In this document: positions 16,039 through 24,663 of the stretch, piece by piece
Layout: each line of letters starts with the position of its first letter
How positions within the stretch are numbered: the first letter of the stretch is position 1
Source: Enemella dayhoffiae
GTDB lineage: Bacteria > Actinomycetota > Actinomycetes > Propionibacteriales > Propionibacteriaceae
Assembly (NCBI RefSeq): GCF_002250625.1
Contig: NZ_NMVQ01000045.1
Location: 62,001 to 126,000 of the forward strand
Direction of reading: 5' to 3'
Length of the DNA: 64,000 bases
Position numbers and translations under genes: made by a program
Notes under the pieces: model-generated
Told to the model about the DNA's origin: nothing
The model's database searches: none
What the model saw: the letters and a program-made list of their open reading frames with translations, nothing else

Positions 16039-16125
16039 CCGCACATCTCCGGTCTCTCGGTCCGGCCGCAACGAGCGGACGCGGGTCTGCGCGTCGGGGG
16101 CCACGAAGACACCGGAGATGTGCGG
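16039..16125. repeat. 87-bp palindromic-ended repeat, copy B
   Basis: Same length and orientation as copy A (14984-15070). It has 19-nt terminal inverted repeats with one mismatch and shares the internal block ACGAGCGGACGCGGGTCTGC. It lies 89 bp upstream of the DUF559-type gene start and 138 bp upstream of rplY. The 89-bp gap should contain the nuclease gene promoter. Copy A, gene and copy B together span 14984-16125. Confidence 0.85.
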
Positions 16126-16148
16126 GCCATCCGCTGAGCCCTGGCGGT

Positions 16149-16178
16149 TTGCCGGGGAATCGGGGCCGCCGGTAGAGT
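16149..16178 (+). promoter_or_regulatory. Promoter of rplY
   Basis: TTGCCG (16149-16154), an 18-nt spacer and TAGAGT (16173-16178). Transcription should start near 16185, leaving a leader of about 80 nt. Confidence 0.5.
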
Positions 16179-16184
16179 GGGCGA

Positions 16185-16263
16185 CTGTCTTGGCGAGGGA
16201 CCGCTGGTCCGTGATCGACTGGAAACCTCCTCGTCCGCTGCATGTCCGACTTGAGGAGTTGAA
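16185..16263 (+). promoter_or_regulatory. rplY leader with possible ribosome-site sequestration
   Basis: The leader contains a GGACC-GCT-GGTCC hairpin (16198-16210) and, further on, CTCCTC at 16227-16232, complementary to the ribosome site GAGGAG at 16253-16258. Pairing would mask the ribosome site, as in leader-regulated ribosomal protein genes. Confidence 0.4.
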
Positions 16264-16950
16264 ATGTCCCAGCAGAACAAGCTGTCCGCCGAGCTGCGCA
16301 CCGAGTTCGGCAAGGGCGCGGCCCGCCGGCTGCGTCGCGCCGACCAGGTGCCCGCCGTGATGTACGGCCACGGCACCGACCCGATCCACATCTCCCTGCC
16401 CGGTCACGAGACCCTGCTGGCGCTGCGCACCGCCAACGCGGTGCTCTCGATCGCCGTCGACGGCAAGGAGCAGCTGGCCCTGGCCAAGCAGGTCCAGCGT
16501 GACCCGATCAAGGGATTCATCGAGCACGTCGACTTCATCATCGTCAAGCGCGGCGAGAAGGTCACCGTCGACGTGGCCGTCGTCGTCACCGGCGAGGCCG
16601 GCCCCGAGACCGTCGTCGTGGTGGACAACACCACCGTCTCCCTCGAGGTCCCCGCCACCGACATCCCCGAGAGCGTCGAGGTGTCGGTCGAGGGCATGGA
16701 GTACGGCAGCCAGGTGCTCGCCCAGGACCTGAAGCTGCCCAGCGGCGCCACCCTGGTCACCGACCCGGAGACCCTGATCGTGAACATCACCCAGCAGCAG
16801 TCCGCCGAGGCTCTGGAGGCCGAACTGGCCGAGGCCGAGGCCGAGGCCGGGATCGAGCGCGAGGAGTCCGACGCCGAGGCCGAGGAGTCGGCGGAGTCCG
16901 CCGAGGACGGCGAGTCCACGGACTCCGACGAGGGCGACTCCGCGGAGTAA
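16264..16950 (+). CDS. rplY: 50S ribosomal protein L25 (CTC form)
   Basis: L25 binds 5S rRNA. The 228-residue protein is the long CTC form: an N-terminal 5S-binding domain (LSAELRTEFGKGAARRLRRA, then VPAVMYGHGTDPIH), a second beta domain (VTVDVAVVVTGEAGPETVVV), and a C-terminal acidic tail of about 45 residues made almost only of Glu, Ala, Ser and Asp. It starts at ATG 16264 with a GAGGAG site. pth follows after 7 bp; the rplY-pth pair is conserved in actinobacteria. General-stress induction is known for CTC in Bacillus, but no sigma-B-type site is evident here. Confidence 0.96.
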   Translation: MSQQNKLSAELRTEFGKGAARRLRRADQVPAVMYGHGTDPIHISLPGHETLLALRTANAVLSIAVDGKEQLALAKQVQRDPIKGFIEHVDFIIVKRGEKVTVDVAVVVTGEAGPETVVVVDNTTVSLEVPATDIPESVEVSVEGMEYGSQVLAQDLKLPSGATLVTDPETLIVNITQQQSAEALEAELAEAEAEAGIEREESDAEAEESAESAEDGESTDSDEGDSAE

Positions 16951-16957
16951 TCCACAG

Positions 16958-17560
16958 ATGGCGAACGGTTGGCTGGTGGTCGGGCTCGGTAATCCGGGCC
17001 CGACCTACCAGTTGCACCGGCACAACATCGGCTATCTCGTGCTCGACGAGCTGGCCCGTCGCGCCGGTGCCGGGTTCAGCACCCCGCGGGGGATGCGCGC
17101 CGAGGTCTGCGAGACGCGGATCGGCCCCCTCGGCACCGGCGCCATCGGACCCGACGCCCAGAAGGTCATCCTGGCCAGGTCACGGACCTACATGAACGAA
17201 CTGGGCGGGCCGGTCTCCGGCCTGGTGAAGTATCACCGCATCCCGGTCGAGCAGGTGATCGCGGTGCACGACGAGCTGGACCTCGATCAGGGGGTGCTCC
17301 GGCTCAAGAAGGGTGGCGGCGACAACGGCCACAACGGGCTGAAGTCGATGCGTGCCTCACTGGGCTCGGGTGACTTCCACCGGGTCCGCTTCGGGATCGG
17401 CCGCCCGCCCGGCCGGCAGGCCCCCGCCGACTTCGTGTTGTCGGACTTCCCCGCTTCGGTACGCCCCGAGCTCGAGGTCGACATCGTCCGGGCGGCGGAC
17501 GCGATCGAGGCGCTGGTCACCGACGGGCTCGCCGCGGCACAGAATCGGTTCAATGGCTGA
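16958..17560 (+). CDS. pth: Peptidyl-tRNA hydrolase
   Basis: Pth cleaves peptidyl-tRNA released by stalled ribosomes, recycling tRNA. The 200-residue protein has VGLGNPGPTY at the N-terminus, the catalytic His in RHNIGYLVLDELA, the substrate Asn in YMNELGGPV, and the conserved HDELDLDQGVLRLKKGGGDNGHNGLKS stretch split by the catalytic Asp region. The usual YxxTRHN is YQLHRHN here, with His in place of Thr before RHN; the catalytic residues remain. It starts at ATG 16958, 7 bp after rplY, and ends before the new promoter of the GTPase/tubulin operon. Confidence 0.95.
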   Translation: MANGWLVVGLGNPGPTYQLHRHNIGYLVLDELARRAGAGFSTPRGMRAEVCETRIGPLGTGAIGPDAQKVILARSRTYMNELGGPVSGLVKYHRIPVEQVIAVHDELDLDQGVLRLKKGGGDNGHNGLKSMRASLGSGDFHRVRFGIGRPPGRQAPADFVLSDFPASVRPELEVDIVRAADAIEALVTDGLAAAQNRFNG

Positions 17561-17600
17561 CCGGCGGCCGGATCGGCTGACCTTGCTCCCGGGCACGCCC

Positions 17601-17606
17601 TATTCT
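17601..17606 (+). promoter_or_regulatory. -10 box at the head of the GTPase/tubulin-like operon
   Basis: TATTCT ends 7 nt before ATG 17614, with CTGACC (17577-17582) at 18-nt spacing as a possible -35. This suggests a leaderless transcript starting the operon. Confidence 0.5.
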
Positions 17607-17613
17607 GGCGGCC

Positions 17614-18183
17614 ATGAGCTCCGACCCGTTCAACTTCGGTCCCCCCAGCGGGTCTGCGCCACCACCACAATCCCCGCCACCACCGGGTTTTGGCGGACAG
17701 GGCTTCGGCGGACAGCCACCCCAGGGGCAGCCACCCCAGGGGGCGGCTCCCCAGCAACAGGGCTTCGGCGGACAGAGCCCGTTCGGTGACTCGGACAACC
17801 CGCTCAGCGCCCCCGCCCCGACCAACCGCCCCACCGACGTATTCGGCTCCGGCGACGCCGCCGCGGCCGGCCAGCCGGCGCTCACCATCGCCCGGCCGCC
17901 CGCCTTCCTGCTGCTGATCGCCCTCGGGGTGGCCGTGGTCGCCGGTGTCGTCGCGCTGCTGCTCAACAACATCGTGGTCGCCATCATCTGCTGGTTCCTC
18001 GCCGGGCCGATCGCGATCGGGCTGGTCGCGCTGTTCGTGATCCGCGACAACTGGGCGCGCGCCTCCGGGGCGTACTCCTCGCCCGGCTGGCTGAAACCGC
18101 TGCACATCGCCACCGTCGCGCTCTGCCTGCTCGCCATCCTGGCGCCGGCGCTGCGCATCGCCGACTGGGTGGGGCACCTGTGA
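17614..18183 (+). CDS. Proline/glutamine-rich three-helix membrane protein
   Basis: A 189-residue protein. Residues 1-95 are low complexity (Pro, Gly, Gln) with repeated FGGQ, including two adjacent PPQGQ blocks. Residues about 97-117, 119-142 and 163-181 are hydrophobic and should cross the membrane. It is first in the operon at a leaderless promoter. Its stop overlaps the next gene by four bases (GTGA), indicating coupling. The Q-rich style recurs in the tail of the next protein, hinting that the two interact or are kept together by similar disordered tails. No family recognised. Confidence 0.8.
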   Translation: MSSDPFNFGPPSGSAPPPQSPPPPGFGGQGFGGQPPQGQPPQGAAPQQQGFGGQSPFGDSDNPLSAPAPTNRPTDVFGSGDAAAAGQPALTIARPPAFLLLIALGVAVVAGVVALLLNNIVVAIICWFLAGPIAIGLVALFVIRDNWARASGAYSSPGWLKPLHIATVALCLLAILAPALRIADWVGHL

Positions 18184-20978
18184 ACCGCCCGCTCGCCCGT
18201 GGCGTACGCCTGATCCTCGCCCTGATCCTGCTCGGGGGGCTGGCCGCGCTGGGCGCCGGCGGCACCCGGGCGTACGCCGAGGAGACCGCCGCCGACCGCT
18301 ATGTCGCCTGCCTGAACGGCTCCAAGAAGGGCGACCTGCTGATCCTGGTCGACTCCTCGGCCAGCCTCAAGACCTCCGACCAGGCGAACGCCAGGGTCAC
18401 CGCCGGGGAATACCTGCTGCGCCGGCTGGCCCGCTCCGCCGAGGACGGCAAACTCCAGCTCAACGTCAGCCTGGCCGGGTTCGCCAACCGTTACGAACCC
18501 GGCAACGGGCAGTGGGACCAGCTCAACCCGGGCAGCGTGAACAAGGTCGTCGGCGACATCAAGACCTTCGCCCAGCGCAACGACGGCCGCGGCACCGACT
18601 ATTGGCTGGGTCTGGACGGCGCCCGCCGCGCGCTGACCGACCGCAAGAACGCCGCCCCCGACTCCTGCCAGGCGGTCGTCTTCTTCTCCGACGGCTCGCT
18701 CGACATCGACCGCGCCCCCGACGAGGACCGCAACCCGATCGCCCGGCCCTACGACCCCGACAACAAGCTGCGCAACGCCGCCGACCGCGAGCGCGCCAAG
18801 CGCGCCGCCGCCGACGACCTGTGCCGCCCCGGCGGCCTGGCCGACCAGCTGCGTACGCCACCGATCACCATCTTCGGCGTCGGGCTGACCGCCGGCGGCT
18901 CGCAGGCCTCCGACTTCGACCTGATGAAACGGGTCGTGGTGGGCGGGGGCGGCTGCGGCGCACAACCCCCGGTCGGCGCGTTCGCGCTGGCCAGCGACAT
19001 CGACTCGCTGCTGCAGGCGTTCGACCGGATCGCCGGCGAGGGCACCCAGCAGGAGGGCCGCTACTGCCAGGGCGGGCAGGCCCAGGCCTGCGATGAGGGC
19101 GCCCACGACTTCGTGCTCGACCAGTCCATCTCGTCGGTGGCGGTGCTCGGTTCCGGCGACATCGAGGAACCGCGGATCGTGCTGATCGCGCCCAACGACA
19201 AGCAGGTCGAGCTCAAGCACGGGGCCGCCGGCCAGCAGCAGACCGCCGACCTCGACGGGGTGAAGCTGACCTGGACGTGGATGTCGAAGAAGTCGTTCTC
19301 GGTCGACCTCGGCCAGGGCAATCGTCCCGAGAGCTGGACCGGGCGCTGGCGGGTGGTGTTCTTCGACCCGAAGGGGAGCAACCCGCAGGCCCGCTCGCGG
19401 ACCAACGTGCACATCTCCGGCAACGTGTTCCCGACCTGGCCGAACGCGACGAAGGCGACGGTACGCGCGGGCGAGGCGAGCCAGGTCACCTTCGGCCTGG
19501 AGAACGCCCAGCGGCAGCCTATCGATGCGACCAAGCTGCTGGGCACCGCCACCATGGACGCGGTGCTGATCGACTCCACCGGCGGGGAGACCCCGATCGC
19601 GACCGGCCTGACCAAGGACAGGATCGCCACGCCGCAGAAGCTGGACGCCAGCAAACTGAAGCCGGGCCCGGCCAAGGTCCGGCTGGCGCTGAAGGTGAAG
19701 ACCGCGAGCTGGACCAACCCGCGTACCCAACAGGTCGTCCAGGGCACCGACCTGAAGCCGCAGCTGGCCGAGATCGGGTTCACCGTCGCCGCGCCCGCCG
19801 GCTTCGGCAAGGTCGCCGACCGGGTCAACTTCGGCGCCGTCGAGGGCCCGGTCAACCTCAACGGCAGCCTCCAGGTGACCGGCCCGGGCTGCGTCTGGCT
19901 CGACCCGGCGAAGCCGCCGACGGTGACCACCGGACCCAAGGAGATCAGCCAGGTCAGCATCACCTCCAGCGCGACCGATGCCGCCAGCTGCCTCAAGGTG
20001 GCCGAGGGGGCGACCGCCGAGCTGCCGCTGAACCTGGCCAGCCCGCAGATCGGCACCGGCGGGCTGAGCGGCACCTTCGGGGTGCAGATGTCCTCGCTGG
20101 ACGCCCCGGACAAGGTGCAGGACTTCACCGTCGGCTATGGCGCCGAGGTCGCCCGACCGCTGAACAGGACCAACTTCGCGCTCACCCTGATCGCCGCGCT
20201 GATCCTCGGCCCGGGCATCCCGCTGCTGTTGTTGTACGCCGCAAAGTTCGTCTCCGCGAAGATTCCGGGTCGCCCACTGCTCACCCAGCAGTTGCCGGTC
20301 CAGGTCGCCGGCAGCCAGCTGCTGCGTGACGGGGCGCCGCTGGCGTGGCGCCGCGGTGACCTGACCCAGATGGCGCAGATCAGCAGCAAGGGTGCGCGCA
20401 GCGTCGACCTGGGCGGGATCACCCTGCAGGCGCGGACCGGCGGTTCGCCGTTCGGTTCCGGGCACGTGGTGGTGGAGGCGCCCGGGCAGGTCGGGGCCTC
20501 CTCGGCGTACACCGAACCGTCGGGCAAGCAGCACCAGGCGCGGTTGCCGCTGGCGGTGCACCAGAACTGGGTGCTGCTGCACGACCCGAACGGTCCGGCC
20601 GACCGGGCCACCGCGCTGCTGCTGGTCGGCGGCGCGACCACCGAGCGGCAGCGCGAGGAGCTGCTTGAGGATCTCGGCCGGCGCGGGTCCAGGGTGTTCC
20701 AGGGGCTGCGCAGCCACAACCGGTCCGCGGCCGCCGGTCCGCAGCAACCGGGCTCACCGTTCGGCGGTCAGCCCGGTCCCGGCGGCCCGGGCCAGCCCGA
20801 GCCGTCACCGTTCGGCGGTGGTGGGGCTCAGCAGTTCCCGCAGCAGCAGTTCCCGCAGCAGCAGTCGGGGCCGCAGCAGCCGCAGCAGCAGTCGGGGCCG
20901 CAGCAACCGCAGCAGCCCCCGCACCAGCAGCAACCACCGCAGCCGAACAACCCGTTCGGCCAGAACCCGTTCGCCTGA
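18180..20978 (+). CDS. Secreted/membrane VWA-domain protein with Q-rich cytoplasmic tail
   Basis: A 932-residue protein with a signal peptide (residues 1-33, cleavage after AYA), a VWA domain starting near residue 52 with an intact metal site (LVDSSASL), beta-rich Ig-like regions up to about 660, one membrane helix at about 663-690, a globular part to about 850, and a Pro/Gln tail with QQFPQQQ and QSGPQQPQQ repeats. VWA domain outside and tail inside suit a sensor or tether linking the cell surface to the cytoplasmic tubulin-like and GTPase proteins encoded next. GTG 18180 overlaps the previous stop. I cannot name a characterised homologue. Confidence 0.85.
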   Translation: MNRPLARGVRLILALILLGGLAALGAGGTRAYAEETAADRYVACLNGSKKGDLLILVDSSASLKTSDQANARVTAGEYLLRRLARSAEDGKLQLNVSLAGFANRYEPGNGQWDQLNPGSVNKVVGDIKTFAQRNDGRGTDYWLGLDGARRALTDRKNAAPDSCQAVVFFSDGSLDIDRAPDEDRNPIARPYDPDNKLRNAADRERAKRAAADDLCRPGGLADQLRTPPITIFGVGLTAGGSQASDFDLMKRVVVGGGGCGAQPPVGAFALASDIDSLLQAFDRIAGEGTQQEGRYCQGGQAQACDEGAHDFVLDQSISSVAVLGSGDIEEPRIVLIAPNDKQVELKHGAAGQQQTADLDGVKLTWTWMSKKSFSVDLGQGNRPESWTGRWRVVFFDPKGSNPQARSRTNVHISGNVFPTWPNATKATVRAGEASQVTFGLENAQRQPIDATKLLGTATMDAVLIDSTGGETPIATGLTKDRIATPQKLDASKLKPGPAKVRLALKVKTASWTNPRTQQVVQGTDLKPQLAEIGFTVAAPAGFGKVADRVNFGAVEGPVNLNGSLQVTGPGCVWLDPAKPPTVTTGPKEISQVSITSSATDAASCLKVAEGATAELPLNLASPQIGTGGLSGTFGVQMSSLDAPDKVQDFTVGYGAEVARPLNRTNFALTLIAALILGPGIPLLLLYAAKFVSAKIPGRPLLTQQLPVQVAGSQLLRDGAPLAWRRGDLTQMAQISSKGARSVDLGGITLQARTGGSPFGSGHVVVEAPGQVGASSAYTEPSGKQHQARLPLAVHQNWVLLHDPNGPADRATALLLVGGATTERQREELLEDLGRRGSRVFQGLRSHNRSAAAGPQQPGSPFGGQPGPGGPGQPEPSPFGGGGAQQFPQQQFPQQQSGPQQPQQQSGPQQPQQPPHQQQPPQPNNPFGQNPFA

Positions 20979-21093
20979 GAGTGACAGCGGTGACGGTGCG
21001 GGCTGTCAGGGTGGCCGGGGCAGGTCCTAGGCTGGCGACGGTGCTTGGTGCGCGGCGGGTGCAGTGCCGCGACATGAGGGGAGAGAAGGGCAG

Positions 21094-24000
21094 ATGAGGC
21101 GTTTCCTGGTGGTGGGCTGTGGTGGCTCCGGCGGATCGACCCTGGCGTACATGATGGACCAGCTCCGCTCGGACCTGGCCGCCAAGGGGGTTGACCACCT
21201 GCCGCGGGGTTGGCAGTTCGTGCACCTGGACGTGCCGAGCGCCGAGGAGTCCGGACCGGACGGGCTGGGCAACGTGGAGAACCAGAGCGGGCGCTACCTG
21301 GGACTGGGTCCCAAGGCGGGCTCGTACGCCGACCTGGACTATGCGGTCTCCCGCAAGCTGACCTCGGCCCGGGCGATCGACACCATCGCCACCTGGGCCC
21401 CGCGCAACCCGCAGGCCGTCGCCACCCCGATCTCGGTCGGAGCCGGGCAGTATCGCTCGGTTGGCCGGATGATCACCCTGTCCAAGGCCGACCAGCTGCG
21501 CTCGGGCCTGGTCGCCGCCTGGGAGGACCTGCACCGGGTCGAGACCCACGCCGACATGAAGGCCGCCGCGGCCCGCCTGCGGATGGGCGACTATTCCGAG
21601 AACGAGGTGCCGATCGTGCTGGTCGTCTCCTCGATGGCCGGCGGCGCTGGTGCGTCGATGGCGCTCGACGTGTGCCGGCTGCTGACCACCATCAACGGGC
21701 TCGACCCGAAGCTGATGGCGGTGTTCATGGTGTCCTCCGACATCTTCGACCAGCTGCCCGAGTCGGCCCGTTCGGGTGTCCGCGCGAACGCGCTGGCGAT
21801 GCTCGGTGAGATCGTCGCCTCGCAGACTGGGGCCGCGCACTCCCACGACGTGCAGACCCTGGACGCGCTCGGCCAGCAATACGGCTCGGGGGCGCCGATC
21901 CCGTTCGCCCGGGTGTTCCCAGTGGGCCGGTTCGTCGGCTCCCAGCGCACCATGTTCGGCGACGGGTCGCCGAAGGCGGTCTATCGAGGGCTGGCCCGCG
22001 GCCTGGCCGGGATGATGATGTCGGAGCAGGCGACCGACCAGTTCGTCTCCTATGACCTCGGCAACACCGGCTCGGTCCCGCCGGACTCCTCCTATCTCGG
22101 CTGGGGCGCCCAGCCCGACCCGCTGCCGTGGGGCTCGTTCGGGTTCGCGTCGCTGTCGATGGGCCGCGACCGGTACGCCGAATACGCCGCCCAGCGGATC
22201 GCCCGCGCCAGCGTCGACCGGCTGCTGGACGGGCACCTGCAGGAGGGCAACACCGCCTCCGGCACCGAGCAGGTGAAGGCGCTGCTCGATTCGCAGTGGG
22301 GGCGTACCTGCAACGACCTGGGCCTGTTCGCCGGCTCGGGCGCCCAGGACGGCGGGGCGCTGGCGCAGTGGCTGATGGCCGTGGCGATGCCGCGGGATCG
22401 GGTGAACAGTGCCGCCCACCAGCTCGTGCAGTCCGAGGTGATCTCCCAGGTGCCGCGCCCCGACGGCCACGAGGCGTCCCAGTGGAACCCGATGCTGGCC
22501 GGCGTGCTCAACGCCCGCCGCGCCGCGCTGTCCGACGGGGCCGCGCGGGTGGCGTACAACTGGGCGTTCGAGTGGCACCAGGAACTACTGCGCCGGCTGG
22601 TCGCGGTGACCTCCCAGGCGATCGCCAACCTCGGCCTGGCGTACGCCACCGCCCTGGTGGAGCGGTTGCAGCAGCACGTCAAGGAGTCGATGATCCCCGC
22701 CAGCCTGGCGCTCACCCAGCACGGGCGCGGCGACATCGCCGCGATGCCGCAGCAGGTCGGAATCGCGCTGAACGGGGTCCGCGGCAAGATCGCCGGCGGC
22801 GACCAGATCATGACCGCGCTCACCCACGGCCTGGTCGACAACGTGCAGACCCACCTCTATGCCCGGGCGTCGGGGATGCTGGGGGAGGTGCTCGCCAACT
22901 TCACCACCGACGTGCTCGGCCCGCTCGGCGACGCGCTCAGCGAGCAGCAGCGACTGCTGGAGCAGGCCCGCGGCTCGGCGGTCCGCCACGACGGGCTGGC
23001 CCGGCTCGCCACCGACCAATACTCGGCCTGGCCCAGCGACGCCGACCAGAAGGCGCCCGAACGCTTCGACGAGGCCAACAACGAGGTGCTGCTGACCAGC
23101 TCCCAGCAGTTCCTCGGCCAGTACGTGTCCGACCTGCGCGCCTCGGTACCGGCCGAGGGTGGCCCCGGCGGTCCCGGTGGGCTGCCGAACTTCCCGCAGG
23201 CCCGCAGCCAGGTCGTCACCCGGGTCGTCTCCGGCCTGTGGGAGACCACCGGTGGTGTACGCCCGCCCGGCGGCCTGGTCGAGCAGACCAGCAGCTGGCA
23301 GTCCCGGGTGTTCCCGACCAACCCGCACAATGGCGAGTCCGTGGTGCCGTCGCGGGCCCGCTTCGACGTGCACGCGCGTCCGGCGGAACTGCTGGAGCGG
23401 GCCCGGTTGTTCGTGCACCGCCCCGAACAGTCCTTCCACCGGTTCTGCTCGATGTCGCTGCGCGACTACGTCCGCGGGGTCGGGGCGGCCGAGTCGGAGC
23501 GGCAGGCCCGGGTCGACGACATCTCCGGCAAGTTCGCCCAGGCGCTCACCCTGGCGCTGCCGCTGATCTCGGCCAACGACGCCGCGGTGCAACTGCTGCA
23601 CGGCGGCGCCAGCGTGGAATACCGGTTCAAGTTCTCCGCGGTCCCGTTCGCCGACCTGCCGGTGGCGGCCGACCTGGAGCGGGTGCTGGTGAACAACCCG
23701 CAGATCGACGCCTCCACCCGCGACAACTACCTGCGCTCGGTGAACGACTCCGACCACGTGCTGCGCCTCGACATCTTCGGCTCCTATCCGCTCTATGCGC
23801 CGATCTGCTTCGACTCGGTGCTGCGCCCGGTCTCCGAGCAGTGGTCCACCACCTCGCCGGCCGGTCGGGAGGCGTTCTGGAACAACCGGCGGGCGCGGCC
23901 GCTGCACTCCTCGCTGCCGATGGCCGACGTGGAACGGCGGGCGATGGTCGCCGGCTGGTTCCTGGCCCAGCTGGTCGGGGCGCTGCGGATCCCGGAGTCC

Positions 24001-24663
24001 CCGTTCACCCGGCCCGTCGAGGTGTTCGACACCGTCAACCGGGACTGGGTCGCCTTCCCGAATCCGCTGCTCACCCCGCCGGAGCGGTTCAAGGCCCCCT
24101 ATGACTGGTTGCCCGCGGTGCTCGAGTCGATCATGCTCGCCATCGCCCGCTCCCACCAGAACCCGGTGATGGGGTCCATGCAGCCCTACCGGGTGCTGCG
24201 AGGGGTGTTCGACGCCTCCCCGCTGGGCCCGGCCGCCGGGATCGTGGAGCGCTCCGGCAAGCAGCTGCTGGTCGACTGGCTCGCCGGCGGCGACATCGGC
24301 TCGGGGATCACCTCCCGGGTGCCCGAGGCCGCTCGCGCCACCGACATCGACTCCCGGGCCGAGGCGGCGAAGGAGTTCCTGAGCAAGATCCGCGACCTGG
24401 CCGGCACCCACTTCATGGCGCCCGGTGAGCAGGGCGCCCCCGGCGGCGGCACCTTCTCGGTGGTCGACGATCGGCAGGTGGGCGCCCAGGCGCCGATCTT
24501 CCGTGATCTGGCCGGTGACGTCTGGTGGGCGTGCGCCGAGCTGAGTTCGATGATCGACGACGCGGTACGCCTGGCGAACAACCCGAGCGGTCCCGGCTCG
24601 GACGGGCCGATCACACCCGAGGCGAAGCGGATCGAGATGCCGGGGGCGGGTGGGGTGTTCTGA
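21094..24663 (+). CDS. Tubulin-like protein (Tubulin_2 type)
   Basis: A 1189-residue protein starting at ATG 21094, with a purine-rich GGGGAGAGAAGGG site. The N-terminus MRRFLVVGCGGSGGSTLAYM is a Rossmann-type glycine loop. Near residues 179-195, SSMAGGAGASMALDVC corresponds to the tubulin G-box (normally GGGTGSG), a combination seen in the Pfam family I know as Tubulin_2. The remaining about 900 residues are helical with no membrane segment. Tubulin-like members should bind GTP and may polymerise. Its stop overlaps the next ATG by one base (TGATG). A 115-bp gap upstream contains CCTAGGCT, a possible internal -10. Confidence 0.8.
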   Translation: MRRFLVVGCGGSGGSTLAYMMDQLRSDLAAKGVDHLPRGWQFVHLDVPSAEESGPDGLGNVENQSGRYLGLGPKAGSYADLDYAVSRKLTSARAIDTIATWAPRNPQAVATPISVGAGQYRSVGRMITLSKADQLRSGLVAAWEDLHRVETHADMKAAAARLRMGDYSENEVPIVLVVSSMAGGAGASMALDVCRLLTTINGLDPKLMAVFMVSSDIFDQLPESARSGVRANALAMLGEIVASQTGAAHSHDVQTLDALGQQYGSGAPIPFARVFPVGRFVGSQRTMFGDGSPKAVYRGLARGLAGMMMSEQATDQFVSYDLGNTGSVPPDSSYLGWGAQPDPLPWGSFGFASLSMGRDRYAEYAAQRIARASVDRLLDGHLQEGNTASGTEQVKALLDSQWGRTCNDLGLFAGSGAQDGGALAQWLMAVAMPRDRVNSAAHQLVQSEVISQVPRPDGHEASQWNPMLAGVLNARRAALSDGAARVAYNWAFEWHQELLRRLVAVTSQAIANLGLAYATALVERLQQHVKESMIPASLALTQHGRGDIAAMPQQVGIALNGVRGKIAGGDQIMTALTHGLVDNVQTHLYARASGMLGEVLANFTTDVLGPLGDALSEQQRLLEQARGSAVRHDGLARLATDQYSAWPSDADQKAPERFDEANNEVLLTSSQQFLGQYVSDLRASVPAEGGPGGPGGLPNFPQARSQVVTRVVSGLWETTGGVRPPGGLVEQTSSWQSRVFPTNPHNGESVVPSRARFDVHARPAELLERARLFVHRPEQSFHRFCSMSLRDYVRGVGAAESERQARVDDISGKFAQALTLALPLISANDAAVQLLHGGASVEYRFKFSAVPFADLPVAADLERVLVNNPQIDASTRDNYLRSVNDSDHVLRLDIFGSYPLYAPICFDSVLRPVSEQWSTTSPAGREAFWNNRRARPLHSSLPMADVERRAMVAGWFLAQLVGALRIPESPFTRPVEVFDTVNRDWVAFPNPLLTPPERFKAPYDWLPAVLESIMLAIARSHQNPVMGSMQPYRVLRGVFDASPLGPAAGIVERSGKQLLVDWLAGGDIGSGITSRVPEAARATDIDSRAEAAKEFLSKIRDLAGTHFMAPGEQGAPGGGTFSVVDDRQVGAQAPIFRDLAGDVWWACAELSSMIDDAVRLANNPSGPGSDGPITPEAKRIEMPGAGGVF

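Noticed and set aside
14984-16125. Insertion sequence with transposase
   Set aside because: The protein has a Vsr-like nuclease and helix-turn-helix, not a DDE, HUH or tyrosine transposase, and I see no target-site duplication beyond the 87-bp repeats.
17550-20747. 1065-codon minus-strand frame opposite the VWA gene
   Set aside because: Low-complexity translation mirroring the VWA gene; the plus-strand product has a signal peptide, metal site and membrane helix.
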